Source of the DNA: a virus
Reading direction: 5' to 3' (one strand)
DNA length: 51,558 bases
IMG/VR virus record: IMGVR_UViG_3300028666_000042
Location: 1-51,558 of that record
The stretch's first letter is position 1. Each line of letters begins with the position of its first letter. Position numbers and translations under genes: made by a program. Of the stretch, positions 29,818 to 38,205 are shown in pieces. The notes below the pieces were generated by a model. That model was not told where the DNA came from. It made no database searches and saw nothing but the letters and a program-made list of their open reading frames with translations.

Positions 29818-31536
29818 TTAGAGAACGTCGATTGACGCGAGGTTGATTTTCTGAATGCTGCCGCCGTCGGTGTACCACAGGGTGCAGACCGGCGAGCCCC
29901 GGTTCGCGCGAACCGTCGCGCCCGGGTCAAGAATCTGCAAGTACCATCCGATATTCTGCAACGTGGCCGCGATGTCCACGCCGGCCGCGTTGTTGACCTC
30001 GGCCGCCTGTCCCGCGCTCAGGATCACACCGGCCTGAATGCCGCCAAAGTTCTTGAACTGCGTAATAACCGGGAGCAACGCCGCGCGTACCAAGCCGTAA
30101 CCCTTCTGGGTGTAGGGGAGCGACTTGATGTTGATGAGGAAGTTCATAAGCGCGGTCTGCATCGCGCTGTTGAACCAAATCTGGTTGATGTACGGGTCGA
30201 GCCACAGCCAGTCGCCCGATACCTGCCCGTTCTGGAACTCTTGGAACGACTGCGCGGCCGTCGCGTAGGCGCCGTAGAAGTTGTAACCGTTCGCGATGAG
30301 GTTGTCGGCCGTCGTCGCGTCGGTCACGCCCGGCACAAGCCCGGCCTGTCCCTTGAACGCGAACGTGATGCGCCCATTCGTTTCCTCAAAGTTGATGGCC
30401 GCCGCCGCGCCGCAGACAAACGCCGCGATGGTGTTGTCCCCGGTCGGAGCCCACACGGCGCACACGCCGTTGTCGTCGGCCGTGATGCGGCCGAACGAAC
30501 CGGCGGCGTCGTTGCTCTCCGTCGGCGTTACGTCGGAGTCCTGACAGACATAACAGAACCGCTGGCCCTGCCCGTTGACCCACGCGGCGAACGCCTCTTT
30601 GACGCTGAGGGTCTGTTCCGTCAGCGTCATGAACGTCGCCCAATTCTGCGTCTGCGTCACCACGAGGTCCATGACCTCGGCGGGAGTCATGGCCGCCGAA
30701 CCCTGCGAGAGCACCGCGCCGGCCGCCTGCGTCAACAGCAAGTCGGTGGCGAGCGTCCCGGTCGTCGGAAACGCGATGCTCGACGCGGCGCCCGTGGTGC
30801 CCGAGTCGATCACGAACGCGCCGCGCACGGAATCGTACGTGACCGTAGGATTCGCCGTGATATCGACCGCACCCGAACTCGTGGTGCCGCTCGTGCTGAC
30901 GTTCACCGTGCCGGTGCCCGCCGCGACCGTGTAGGTACCGAACGAGAGGACCGTCGCCGTGCCGCCGTCGACGCCCGCGCCCGTGACCGTGGCGCCGACG
31001 TACAACTGCCCGGAGGCCGTCGCGCTGATCGTCAGGACGCCCAGTGCCTGCGAACCCGTGCCGGCGAATACGCCGCCCGTGGTGCGAAGCGCCGCTTGAA
31101 TGATCGTCGCCGCGTTCGAGAAGCTCGACGCTGCCGACAAGTCGATGTTGGCGCTCGTGATCCCCTGACCGTCGACCGCGATGGCGAGCGTACCGGAGTA
31201 CGTTTGCAACGTCGCGAGCGGGAGATCGGAAATGTTGCCGCCGCGCAGGTAGGCCGCAACGTTGCCGATGGGCTGCTGCACGAAGAAGAGCGTACCGGGC
31301 ACCTGCGTCGAGCCGATAAAGCCGTTGAAGTAGACCGACGCAAGCGCGGCCTCGGCGGAGTTCGGCCCGAAGAAGTCGGCCACATCGCCGGCCGTCGCGA
31401 ACCCCATCACCGTATCAATGGGAATCGCCGGGTTGTTGTCGACCCAAACCGAATTCAGCGAGAGGTCGCTACCGCCGGCACCAAGGACGCCCGGGAGGAC
31501 GTTCACTAGCTGCGATGCGGGGATTGCATTAGTCAT
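29818..31536 (-). CDS. Tail sheath protein, DUF3383, with inserted Ig-like module (572 aa)
   Basis: The contractile outer tube. Signature parts include ASQLVNVLPGVLGAGGSDLS at the start, and in the C-terminal half MDLVVTQTQNWATFMTLTE, FAAWVNGQGQRFCYVCQDSD and LIANGYNFYGAYATAAQSFQ. Residues about 165-225 are an extra surface module (GVLTISATASGQLYVGATVT-GAGV and GTATVL..GTYTV). It matches modules in the three cement proteins at 38206-41016 and is probably a display domain inserted in the outer sheath domain. Confidence 0.9.
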   Translation of the reverse strand: MTNAIPASQLVNVLPGVLGAGGSDLSLNSVWVDNNPAIPIDTVMGFATAGDVADFFGPNSAEAALASVYFNGFIGSTQVPGTLFFVQQPIGNVAAYLRGGNISDLPLATLQTYSGTLAIAVDGQGITSANIDLSAASSFSNAATIIQAALRTTGGVFAGTGSQALGVLTISATASGQLYVGATVTGAGVDGGTATVLSFGTYTVAAGTGTVNVSTSGTTSSGAVDITANPTVTYDSVRGAFVIDSGTTGAASSIAFPTTGTLATDLLLTQAAGAVLSQGSAAMTPAEVMDLVVTQTQNWATFMTLTEQTLSVKEAFAAWVNGQGQRFCYVCQDSDVTPTESNDAAGSFGRITADDNGVCAVWAPTGDNTIAAFVCGAAAAINFEETNGRITFAFKGQAGLVPGVTDATTADNLIANGYNFYGAYATAAQSFQEFQNGQVSGDWLWLDPYINQIWFNSAMQTALMNFLINIKSLPYTQKGYGLVRAALLPVITQFKNFGGIQAGVILSAGQAAEVNNAAGVDIAATLQNIGWYLQILDPGATVRANRGSPVCTLWYTDGGSIQKINLASIDVL

Positions 31537-31588
31537 TGAAAATGCTCCGACAGTTGGGCGGGCCCATAGATTAGGTTAACAAAAAGCA

Positions 31589-32122
31589 TCACGGCGGGTA
31601 AGCCTCGTCGACGTTTATTAACGTCACGGGGCCCACGGTGTCCGCAAACTCGTTGGTGACGGTCACAATCGGGTTGTACTGGAACGCCGCCGTAAGCGCC
31701 CACCGGGGTTGGTACTGTTCCTCGGCCGTGGCGAAAGGAATCTGTCGGCCCTCGTCGGCCCACAGGGGTTGCATGGTTGGCGCGAGCGCATCGCACCCGT
31801 ACTCGTCGCGAAGAAGCGTGCAAAGAATATCGTTCCACGCCTGCGCCTGCGTCCCGTAGCAGTCGATTTGAATATCGACGCGCGTGGACTTCTGGTAGGT
31901 CTGTTCGGTCGGCGCCGGGTCTGTCTTGTCCCAAAGGTCAACCGTCGTCGCGAGGCGAAGCGTGGAAAGAATCGTCATAACGACATAATCGCCCACCGGG
32001 GTCGGTACGCGATTGTCGAGACCGACGATCACATTTCCCGCCGCAAGCGTCAGCGTCGTCGCGATAAAGTCGCCGAGTGACTTGTAGATGTCCGCCTGTA
32101 CGATGTCGATTGACGCGCTCAC
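31589..32122 (-). CDS. Tail completion/terminator protein (177 aa)
   Basis: GTG at 32122 overlaps the preceding stop (GTGA). The sequence contains STRVDIQIDCYGTQAQAWND and ALAPTMQPLWADEGRQIPFA, with YQPRWALTAAFQYNPIVTV. These are conserved in the LIC_12616 family, found in phages just before the sheath gene. A role in closing the tail top is inferred from position. Confidence 0.8.
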   Translation of the reverse strand: MSASIDIVQADIYKSLGDFIATTLTLAAGNVIVGLDNRVPTPVGDYVVMTILSTLRLATTVDLWDKTDPAPTEQTYQKSTRVDIQIDCYGTQAQAWNDILCTLLRDEYGCDALAPTMQPLWADEGRQIPFATAEEQYQPRWALTAAFQYNPIVTVTNEFADTVGPVTLINVDEAYPP

Positions 32123-32508
32123 GGCGTGTCGACCTGTAACGTCACGGCTACATGGCTCCAATCCGGCCAAGTCTCGACGACACCGACCACGAGCCACACG
32201 CGCGGATCGCCGCCGGGGACCTCGGGAAACGTCAGCAAGTCGCCGCCCTGCACGTCGACGCGGTTCACGCCTTGCTTATTGCCGTAGCAGTAGACCGAGC
32301 GCGTGATGCCTTGCAGGTTCTGATACTCGGCCTTTTCGAGCGCGGTGCCATTCAGCGCCTGTACCTGCACCGGAATGTCGGCGGTGACGTAGGTCGGCGC
32401 ACGCGTGTAGTCCGCGTTGCTCGTTGAGCCGGTCGACTTCGACCACGTGGCGATAATGTCCGGGTTAACGGTCGTGATCGCTCCGCGCACCATGCCGTGC
32501 AGGTTCAT
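32119..32508 (-). CDS. Head-tail connector/neck protein (129 aa)
   Basis: The start overlaps the upstream gene as ATGA. TTVNPDIIATWSKSTGSTSN and YTRAPTYVTADIPVQVQALN, with SHVAVTLQVDTP at the end, resemble small neck proteins of myophages with DUF4054/DUF2184 genes. It probably belongs to the head-completion ring. The family name is not certain. Confidence 0.7.
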   Translation of the reverse strand: MNLHGMVRGAITTVNPDIIATWSKSTGSTSNADYTRAPTYVTADIPVQVQALNGTALEKAEYQNLQGITRSVYCYGNKQGVNRVDVQGGDLLTFPEVPGGDPRVWLVVGVVETWPDWSHVAVTLQVDTP

Positions 32509-33089
32509 CGCGCCGGCACCTTGTCGACTTCGTAATCGACCGCGCGCAGCATCGTACTGGTGTCAATCAGCGGCTTGTCGAATCCCTTTTCCTCGACGGT
32601 CCGATCCGAGAGCTTCGGCGACACGAGTGCTATAATCGACTCGCGAATGTCACCCTGCATCACCTCGCCCATGATGCCGAGCACGGCAGGGATATCGAAA
32701 TTCGCCGGCTTCACGAGCGCGGCGAGCGTATTGCCCCACTCGTCGGACTTGTCCGCGATGGCGTTGCGAAAGAACGGCCGAGGGGGCGCCGTCTTTGTAC
32801 CAAACTCGTTCCAGAACGCGACCTGTGCGACGGCAAGTGGCGTGCCTGTTTCGCCCTCGGGAACCTCGCCCGCTTTGAAACGTCCGGCCTTGCCCCGCGT
32901 CGCCGTCGTAATCCGGCGCCCGACGACCTTGCCTTTTTTCTTGACCTTGACCTTTTTGCCCGGCGGATACGTCGAGCCCTCAAGGAACCCCACACGAACG
33001 ACGCCGCCGCCCCCGATCTTGTCGGCGAGCTTCGCGAGGTACGCGTTTAGTTTGTCGCCGCCCTTGAGACTGAGGGACTGGGTGGCCAC
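32505..33089 (-). CDS. Neck protein, HK97 gp10-like (194 aa)
   Basis: GTG at 33089. VVRVGFLEGSTYPPG and PLAVAQVAFWNEFGTKTAPP-RPFFRNAI are hallmarks of HK97-gp10/neck type proteins ('NEFGT...PPRPF'). A basic insertion, KKVKVKKKGKVVGRR, lies between them and could contact DNA. Last of the head-completion proteins in this cluster, which connects head to tail. Confidence 0.85.
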   Translation of the reverse strand: MATQSLSLKGGDKLNAYLAKLADKIGGGGVVRVGFLEGSTYPPGKKVKVKKKGKVVGRRITTATRGKAGRFKAGEVPEGETGTPLAVAQVAFWNEFGTKTAPPRPFFRNAIADKSDEWGNTLAALVKPANFDIPAVLGIMGEVMQGDIRESIIALVSPKLSDRTVEEKGFDKPLIDTSTMLRAVDYEVDKVPAR

Positions 33090-33608
33090 TTACGAACTGC
33101 CGCCGTTCCAACCGGGGTAGCCGTTGCCGAGTGGACCGAGATTCGAAAACGGGCCGACGCAACCGCACTGGGGTGCGCCGATGTAGACGGCCGTGCGGTA
33201 TTGCGCGGTCATTTCCCAGTAGAGCGCACCCCACTTGGATTGAATGTAGAACGCTTCGCTTTGCGTGACGTTGCTCGAATACTCCGCCGACACGCTGACC
33301 GAGCCCTCGGTCGCGGAATTGATCCGGCCGACGATGCCGGGCGGAGGCGTCAGCGGCGGAATGCCGTTGGTCAGGAACGTAAGGTGCGCGGTGAGGAGGT
33401 CGAGCAACGTCTCACGCGTGTTCGCGTCCATGACGCGCGAGCCGCACGAGTTGTTGAGCAACACCGTGGCACGATTGAAATTGAAAGTCAGTTGCGCCGC
33501 AGGCACCGCCGCGAACTCGGGGTAGTGGTTCGCATCCGTGAAAATCGACGGATCAAAAACCACGATCCCCCGAGTGATCGGTGTCGGTGCACACGGCGCA
33601 ATGGGCAT
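33090..33608 (-). CDS. Head-tail adaptor, DUF4054-like (172 aa)
   Basis: VVFDPSIFTDANHYPEFAAV and QLTFNFNRATVLLNNS are DUF4054 features. RETLLDLLTAHLTFLTNGIP follows, with a SVSVSAEYSSN strand and the QSKWGALYWEMTAQYRTAVY helix. This adaptor binds under the portal. ATG at 33608, one base shared with the upstream gene. Confidence 0.85.
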   Translation of the reverse strand: MPIAPCAPTPITRGIVVFDPSIFTDANHYPEFAAVPAAQLTFNFNRATVLLNNSCGSRVMDANTRETLLDLLTAHLTFLTNGIPPLTPPPGIVGRINSATEGSVSVSAEYSSNVTQSEAFYIQSKWGALYWEMTAQYRTAVYIGAPQCGCVGPFSNLGPLGNGYPGWNGGSS

Positions 33609-33976
33609 CAGCGTGTCGCCTGCCGGACTTTCGCCATTGCGCCCTTGTCCTCCTCGACGCCCGACGGGAGCTTGTCGGGGGACAGGCGCTCAAGCCCGTT
33701 TTTCTGTTCCGAGTGGTCGAGCGCGCGGGCCTGCGCCTCGGTCGTGTTCTTCATCTTGAACACGAGATCCTGACGCGCCCACGGCAGCAACTTGTGCCGT
33801 TCGTACCACGCATCGAACGTCGCTTCGTCGACGCCCTCGGTGATGCCGAATCCGCCAACGACGATGGCGCTGTTGGAACCCTTGAGGACGTGCTGACGAT
33901 ACTCGGCCGTGCCGGGATCGCCTGCGTCCATGACGATTCCGTTAGGTAGTTTGCAGCCGACTGAAACTGTGCTCAC
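33608..33976 (-). CDS. Unknown conserved head protein (122 aa)
   Basis: GTG at 33976 overlaps the fibre gene stop (GTGA). The sequence has VSVGCKLPNGIVMDAGDPGT, GGFGITEGVDEATFDAWYER and LVFKMKNTTEAQARALDHSE. I have seen such proteins between capsid and adaptor genes of DUF2184 phages. The role is unknown. The repeated position suggests a structural or assembly role. Confidence 0.65.
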   Translation of the reverse strand: MSTVSVGCKLPNGIVMDAGDPGTAEYRQHVLKGSNSAIVVGGFGITEGVDEATFDAWYERHKLLPWARQDLVFKMKNTTEAQARALDHSEQKNGLERLSPDKLPSGVEEDKGAMAKVRQATR

Positions 33977-36201
33977 GATGGGTAGACTCCCCAAGTTGAA
34001 ATAATAGCGAGTTGCCCCGGCGCGGCGCTGCGAATCACGGTCCACCGCGTGGGGATGGCCCCGGCAGCATACCCCGAGATCGCAGACCCGTCGATAGGAT
34101 TGGCATACACCTTGTCGCCCTGCGACGCACCGCCGGGGAAGCGCATGAAGAATTCACCGTTCGTTGCCGCCGTCACGGGCAAGCCCGTGCGAAGCCACCA
34201 ACGGCCACGGTCATAGTAGATTTTTTGCCACGTGCCAACGACGGGCAGCACCAAGCCAATTGGCTGCGACTCGTCGACCATCGTGTTTGAAATGGTGCCC
34301 GCTTCGATATCGGCCCAACCGAATTGACCGACGGCCACGCCGGGGCTCGGACCCGCAACGAGTCCACCGGGGCCCGCGAGAATTTGCGTGCGCGTGTTGT
34401 AACTCGCAAACCGGCCGTCTTGCCCGTCGAGGAATTGCTCCGTAAATTGCATCACCGTCGCGCCGACGATGCCGGTTTGCAGCGTCACGGTCGCGCCGGT
34501 CAGGTCGACCGTGACATCGCCCGGGGTTCCGGCGCTAATGATTCCGGGCGTACCGACGATCCCCGCGCCTTGCAGGAACGCGACGACGCCCGGGACCAAC
34601 TGGCCGCCCGCAAGCGTGATGACCGCGCCCGTGAGCGAGACCGTCACGTCGCCGCCCTCGCTCGCGGTCACGGTACCCGGGAGCGCGGCCATGCCCGAGC
34701 CCACGAGGCCGATACCGAGCGCGGCGGCGAGGTGCCCCGGGCTCAGGGTGATGGCCTGCCCGGACAGCCCGATGGTGACGTCGCCGCCCGCCTGTACCCC
34801 GACATTGCCGGGGCTCGCCGTAACTCTCTGTCCGGCCAGTAGGGCGCCTATCGCCGCCGTGATGGTGCCAGCGGACGCGGCGAACGGTGAGCCCGTCAGC
34901 GCCTGTTCTAGCCCGCTTAGGAGCACGCCGGGGCTCGCGACAATCGAGGCGCCGACCAACGGCAGCCCGAGCGACAACCCGAGTTGCCCCGTGGTCGACA
35001 CGACCGCTTGACCTATCAAGCCCGTGTCGATTTCCGAGGTAAGCGTCCCGGGCGTCGCGGTCAGCGACTGGCCGATGAGTAACTCGCCGACCGCAAGCGT
35101 CAACGTCCCGGGCGTGGCCGCTAAGCCCGCGCCAGTCAACCCGACGACCGACGCCGGAGCAATCGCGCCGGCTGACGTCGCCACGCTCGCGCCAGTCAAC
35201 AGCGGCGCGACTCCCACGCCCACCGTGCCGGGGGTTGCGGCCATGCCGCTCCCGGTCAGCGCCTGCGCGGGCGAGGAGACGACCGTGCCGGCCGCGCTCG
35301 TGATCGCGCCGCCCACGAGCGACGTATTGAGGGCCGTCAGCAACGCGCCGGCTGCGCTCGTGATCGCGCTCCCGGCGAGCACCGCCGCAACCGCCGATGC
35401 AACCGTACCCGCGCCACTCGTGATCGCACTCCCCGTCACGCTCGGCGCGAGCGCGCGGCCGACGGTCCCGGCCGAACTCGTGATCGCGCTACCCGTCAGA
35501 TTGACCGATGTGCCACCACTCGCGAACTTGAATGTTGCGAGGACGCCAGCCCAAGAATCCACATTGCCGCTATTGACCGACCACGCTGCCTTAGCGTTCG
35601 GCGTTTCTTGCGCCGACAAAACTATATAGCCGGACGCTCCCGCGATGAAGGTATTACCGTCGGTCTGATTGGCAATCGTCGTGTAATTCGTCGGGCCATT
35701 CGTATCGGTAAACGTGATTGTGCTTGACGAAACGGTCGTGTCGCCCGAAAACACGGAAACAAGCAACTCGCTGGCCTGCGCCGTCGAACCGCTACCCGTC
35801 GTGGTGACGGGCGAGGCCGTGGTCGAAGTGGCTCCGCCCGAGCCGGTGATGTCAAGATCCCCGGTAGATAGCAGCCCGTTGACTTCGGCAATGCCGCACG
35901 TGATGTCATACGCGCCAGACCCGGTTGCCCGGGCTGCGGTGATCGTCAGCGCTTGACCACCCGCAACGCCCTTGGCCGTATAGATCGCGCAACACGCATT
36001 CGTCGTCTGAAATTTCGTGACGCGCGCGGTGTAGGTGTTGCTGCCGCCCGTCTTGTTGTCGGTAACGGTAAACCCGGTGCATGCATCGGCGATGATAACA
36101 ACGACAATGTCGTTACCCGCCGTGACCGGCGATGCGAACGTGGCGGTATCCGGGTTGGAGTGGTGGCCCGCTCCCGCCGCAACCTGAATTACACCGGACA
36201 T
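33973..36201 (-). CDS. Large repeat fibre with C-terminal cement domain (742 aa)
   Basis: Three parts. Residues 1-230 form a beta-sandwich, lectin-like region (TATFASPVTAGNDIVVVIIA, ELLVSVFSGDTTVSSSTITF). Residues 235-583 contain 17 tandem repeats of 20 residues (24 in three of them), of the form L-x-G-x-x-h-x-x-x-x-G-x-h. The last 159 residues (YNTRTQILAGPGGLVAGPSP, VGQFGWADIE, then GQLAIISTWG) match the cement proteins at 38206-41016. The cement domain would fix the protein on the capsid, the repeats would form a shaft and the N-terminus would be a distal head. It lies among head genes, not with the tail fibre. I infer a capsid-surface fibre. Confidence 0.75.
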   Translation of the reverse strand: MSGVIQVAAGAGHHSNPDTATFASPVTAGNDIVVVIIADACTGFTVTDNKTGGSNTYTARVTKFQTTNACCAIYTAKGVAGGQALTITAARATGSGAYDITCGIAEVNGLLSTGDLDITGSGGATSTTASPVTTTGSGSTAQASELLVSVFSGDTTVSSSTITFTDTNGPTNYTTIANQTDGNTFIAGASGYIVLSAQETPNAKAAWSVNSGNVDSWAGVLATFKFASGGTSVNLTGSAITSSAGTVGRALAPSVTGSAITSGAGTVASAVAAVLAGSAITSAAGALLTALNTSLVGGAITSAAGTVVSSPAQALTGSGMAATPGTVGVGVAPLLTGASVATSAGAIAPASVVGLTGAGLAATPGTLTLAVGELLIGQSLTATPGTLTSEIDTGLIGQAVVSTTGQLGLSLGLPLVGASIVASPGVLLSGLEQALTGSPFAASAGTITAAIGALLAGQRVTASPGNVGVQAGGDVTIGLSGQAITLSPGHLAAALGIGLVGSGMAALPGTVTASEGGDVTVSLTGAVITLAGGQLVPGVVAFLQGAGIVGTPGIISAGTPGDVTVDLTGATVTLQTGIVGATVMQFTEQFLDGQDGRFASYNTRTQILAGPGGLVAGPSPGVAVGQFGWADIEAGTISNTMVDESQPIGLVLPVVGTWQKIYYDRGRWWLRTGLPVTAATNGEFFMRFPGGASQGDKVYANPIDGSAISGYAAGAIPTRWTVIRSAAPGQLAIISTWGVYPS
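34453..35499 (-). repeat. 17 tandem 60/72-bp coding repeats in the fibre gene
   Basis: The repeats encode units such as LTGSGMAATPGTVGVGVAPL and LIGQSLTATPGTLTSEIDTG. Units 12, 14 and 16 carry an extra GGDVT- or PGDVT-like tetrapeptide before the next Leu. The DNA copies have diverged and only the pattern is kept. The same kind of repeat, LSGQ-x-x-x-x-S-x-G, is known from other phage tail and fibre proteins. Confidence 0.9.
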
Positions 36202-36227
36202 GGCCGCCCGTTAAGAACGGCCTCCCG

Positions 36228-36683
36228 TTACGCCAACTGAATCAGCGCGGTCCCCGCAGCGTTCACCGGCATCGTCAGCGTGAGGTTGCCGGCGGTGATC
36301 GTGGTCCCGCCGAAGGTGTACACCGCGCACGCCTTGTTGCTCTGCGTGCTGTTGTACAACAACATGGTGTCAAACGACGTCGTGAGCGTGACCGTGTTCC
36401 ACACGAGGTTCGCGCTCGGCGTCCAATAGGCGGTTGTGCCGCTCGACGTGGGCGCCGTGGCGTTCGTGACGTTCTGGCCGCCCGCCGTGTAGCCCGTGCC
36501 GCTGACCTCGCCCGTGGCGCTGTACGCGGTCGTGGTCGCATTCAGCGTCGCGCTGGCGAGGAAAAGCGCCGACTTGAACGTATCCGCGCCGGTACCTCCG
36601 CGCACGACGGTGGTGCCAAACGCGTGAACGCCGTTCAACAGATCCACCTTAAAGGACGTGCAAATCGCTTGGGTGTTCGACAT
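36228..36683 (-). CDS. Capsid-associated small beta protein (151 aa)
   Basis: NTQAICTSFKVDLLNGVHAF and FKSALFLASATLNATTTAYS, then EVSGTGYTAGGQNVT and NAAGTALIQLA. This pattern is shared by small structural proteins of many tailed phages, always near the capsid genes. It is beta-rich with no charged surface helix. It may be a capsid decoration or fibre base; position is the only support. Confidence 0.7.
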   Translation of the reverse strand: MSNTQAICTSFKVDLLNGVHAFGTTVVRGGTGADTFKSALFLASATLNATTTAYSATGEVSGTGYTAGGQNVTNATAPTSSGTTAYWTPSANLVWNTVTLTTSFDTMLLYNSTQSNKACAVYTFGGTTITAGNLTLTMPVNAAGTALIQLA

Positions 36684-36687
36684 TGCC

Positions 36688-37107
36688 TTACGCTCCGAGT
36701 GTTCCTGTGGCTACGCCGACGACAAGCGCGCGCAGTGCCGTAATCCATCCGTCCTCGCGGACCATTTCACCGCTGGCCGTGTACCAGCGGGTCATGATCT
36801 TGCAACAGTTCGGCAAATCCTCCGCCATGTCGCGCACGGTCAGGTCACTAATTTTAATCAGCCCTTTTTTCGTGAACGCGAAGCCCTCTTCGCGCTCGAA
36901 CCCTGCCGGGCGCAGCGCGTTGTCGGAACGCTCGGCACGCACCATGTCGCCGACACGTCCCACGACTTCACCCTCGGGCGTCCGCATTTCGCGGTTGAGA
37001 GTGTAGACGCGGGACATGTGGCGATTATTCGGCAGCCATTCGACCAACGTCTGAATATTCAGAGCGTCGAGCGGAATGGAGCCGATTTGCGTGTCGACGC
37101 GTTCCAT
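36688..37107 (-). CDS. Unknown head-region protein (139 aa)
   Basis: Opens with RVDTQIGSIPLDALNIQTLV and continues with HMSRVYTLNREMRTPEGEVV and GFAFTKKGLIKISDLTVRDM. The order of short strands and helices suggests a compact domain, but I recognise no family. ATG at 37107, eight bases after the capsid gene's stop. Confidence 0.65.
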   Translation of the reverse strand: MERVDTQIGSIPLDALNIQTLVEWLPNNRHMSRVYTLNREMRTPEGEVVGRVGDMVRAERSDNALRPAGFEREEGFAFTKKGLIKISDLTVRDMAEDLPNCCKIMTRWYTASGEMVREDGWITALRALVVGVATGTLGA

Positions 37108-37114
37108 TCGCGCG

Positions 37115-38200
37115 TCAAACTCCGATCATCGAGGCGATGGCGAACGGCCGGAAGAGGATCGCACCCCACGTGGTCTGCGACTTCTTCTGCTTCCACGAGG
37201 ACGAGTCAACCACCGTGGCGTGCGCGCGAAGCTTCTCGCCGAACGCGCACGTGACCGTTTCCTGACCGTCGATTTCCTCGACAATCAACTGCACGAGCTG
37301 GCCGGCCGTCGTGTTGTACTCGACGGCGGTCTCGACGCGCATGGCCGGAAAGTTCTTCTTCAACTGATCGTACACGTTGACGTTGAACTCGTTGGTCTTG
37401 TTGAGCGCCGGGGCAATCGTCGGCGACATCGTGAGGACCATCGCCTGTTTCGCGTTGATCGTGCCGTTCGCCTGCGACTGCGCCTGCACGAACAGCCGAC
37501 GGATGTCCTCGTAGATTTCCTCGGACGTGGTGCCCGCGAGGTTCCACTGAGCCGTTGGCGCGATGCTCGCGTAGAGCGACGGGTCATTCAAGAGCCCGTA
37601 GTTCTGCAGGTTCGCGATGCCGAAAAAATAGGACTGGTTCTGAAACTTGTTGAGGAGGAGCACCGACGCGATGTTGACGCGCGACGCCCAATCCACTTTC
37701 GCGAGACCCGCCATTTCGAGTTCGCGTTCGCCCCACTGCGAGAACGTCTGATAGACGTACTGCTGCCGCTGCGGGAAGTTGAGGTTGACGTCCACCGAGC
37801 CATTGGCATTGTAGTCGCCGTAGCTCGACACTTCGCCGGTCGACTCGACGACCGGGAACGTGGCGACCGTCGAGGTCCAATCGCCCTTCTTCGTCTCGCC
37901 CGCAATCTGTGCGGCCATCATCGGCGACACGAGAACCTCGATCAACTTCGGGTCAAAGTAGTTCGAGAGAAACGCGGGAATGCCGGCGTTGCTCTGCGTC
38001 ACGAGTTCCGGCTGCGCGTCGAACGCGAGGCGGTAATCGTGCGAAATCCCCGGCTTGAGGAAACCAACCGGCCCGTAGTTGTCGCTGAACGACAGGCCGA
38101 TGCGCGCCGCGAGGTCGCGCAGAATGGCGGGACCGTGACCGGCGTTGATCGCCGCGTCAAATGCCACCGCGTCGAAAGCTCGGTCAGTGTGAACGCGCAT
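37115..38200 (-). CDS. Major capsid protein, DUF2184-like (361 aa)
   Basis: ATG at 38200 with GGGG about 7 bases upstream; a TTG five codons earlier is not needed. HK97-fold features: GIPAFLSNYFDPKLIEVLVS, GDWTSTVATFPVVESTGEVS, VNIASVLLLNKFQNQSYFFG and FPAMRVETAVEYNTTAGQLV. The DUF2184 major capsids are of this length. It has DUF2213 protease/scaffold, cement proteins and connector genes as neighbours, all as in other DUF2184 phages. Confidence 0.9.
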   Translation of the reverse strand: MRVHTDRAFDAVAFDAAINAGHGPAILRDLAARIGLSFSDNYGPVGFLKPGISHDYRLAFDAQPELVTQSNAGIPAFLSNYFDPKLIEVLVSPMMAAQIAGETKKGDWTSTVATFPVVESTGEVSSYGDYNANGSVDVNLNFPQRQQYVYQTFSQWGERELEMAGLAKVDWASRVNIASVLLLNKFQNQSYFFGIANLQNYGLLNDPSLYASIAPTAQWNLAGTTSEEIYEDIRRLFVQAQSQANGTINAKQAMVLTMSPTIAPALNKTNEFNVNVYDQLKKNFPAMRVETAVEYNTTAGQLVQLIVEEIDGQETVTCAFGEKLRAHATVVDSSSWKQKKSQTTWGAILFRPFAIASMIGV

Positions 38201-38205
38201 TGTGA

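Noticed and set aside
30241-31509. 422-codon open frame on the + strand
   Set aside because: Antisense to the DUF3383 sheath gene, which has clear family features. The open frame is an effect of high GC at third codon positions; its translation is Arg-rich without domain features.
34453-35499. Repeats considered as CRISPR or noncoding satellite
   Set aside because: The units are diverged in DNA but keep a 20-residue protein pattern in one frame; no spacers.
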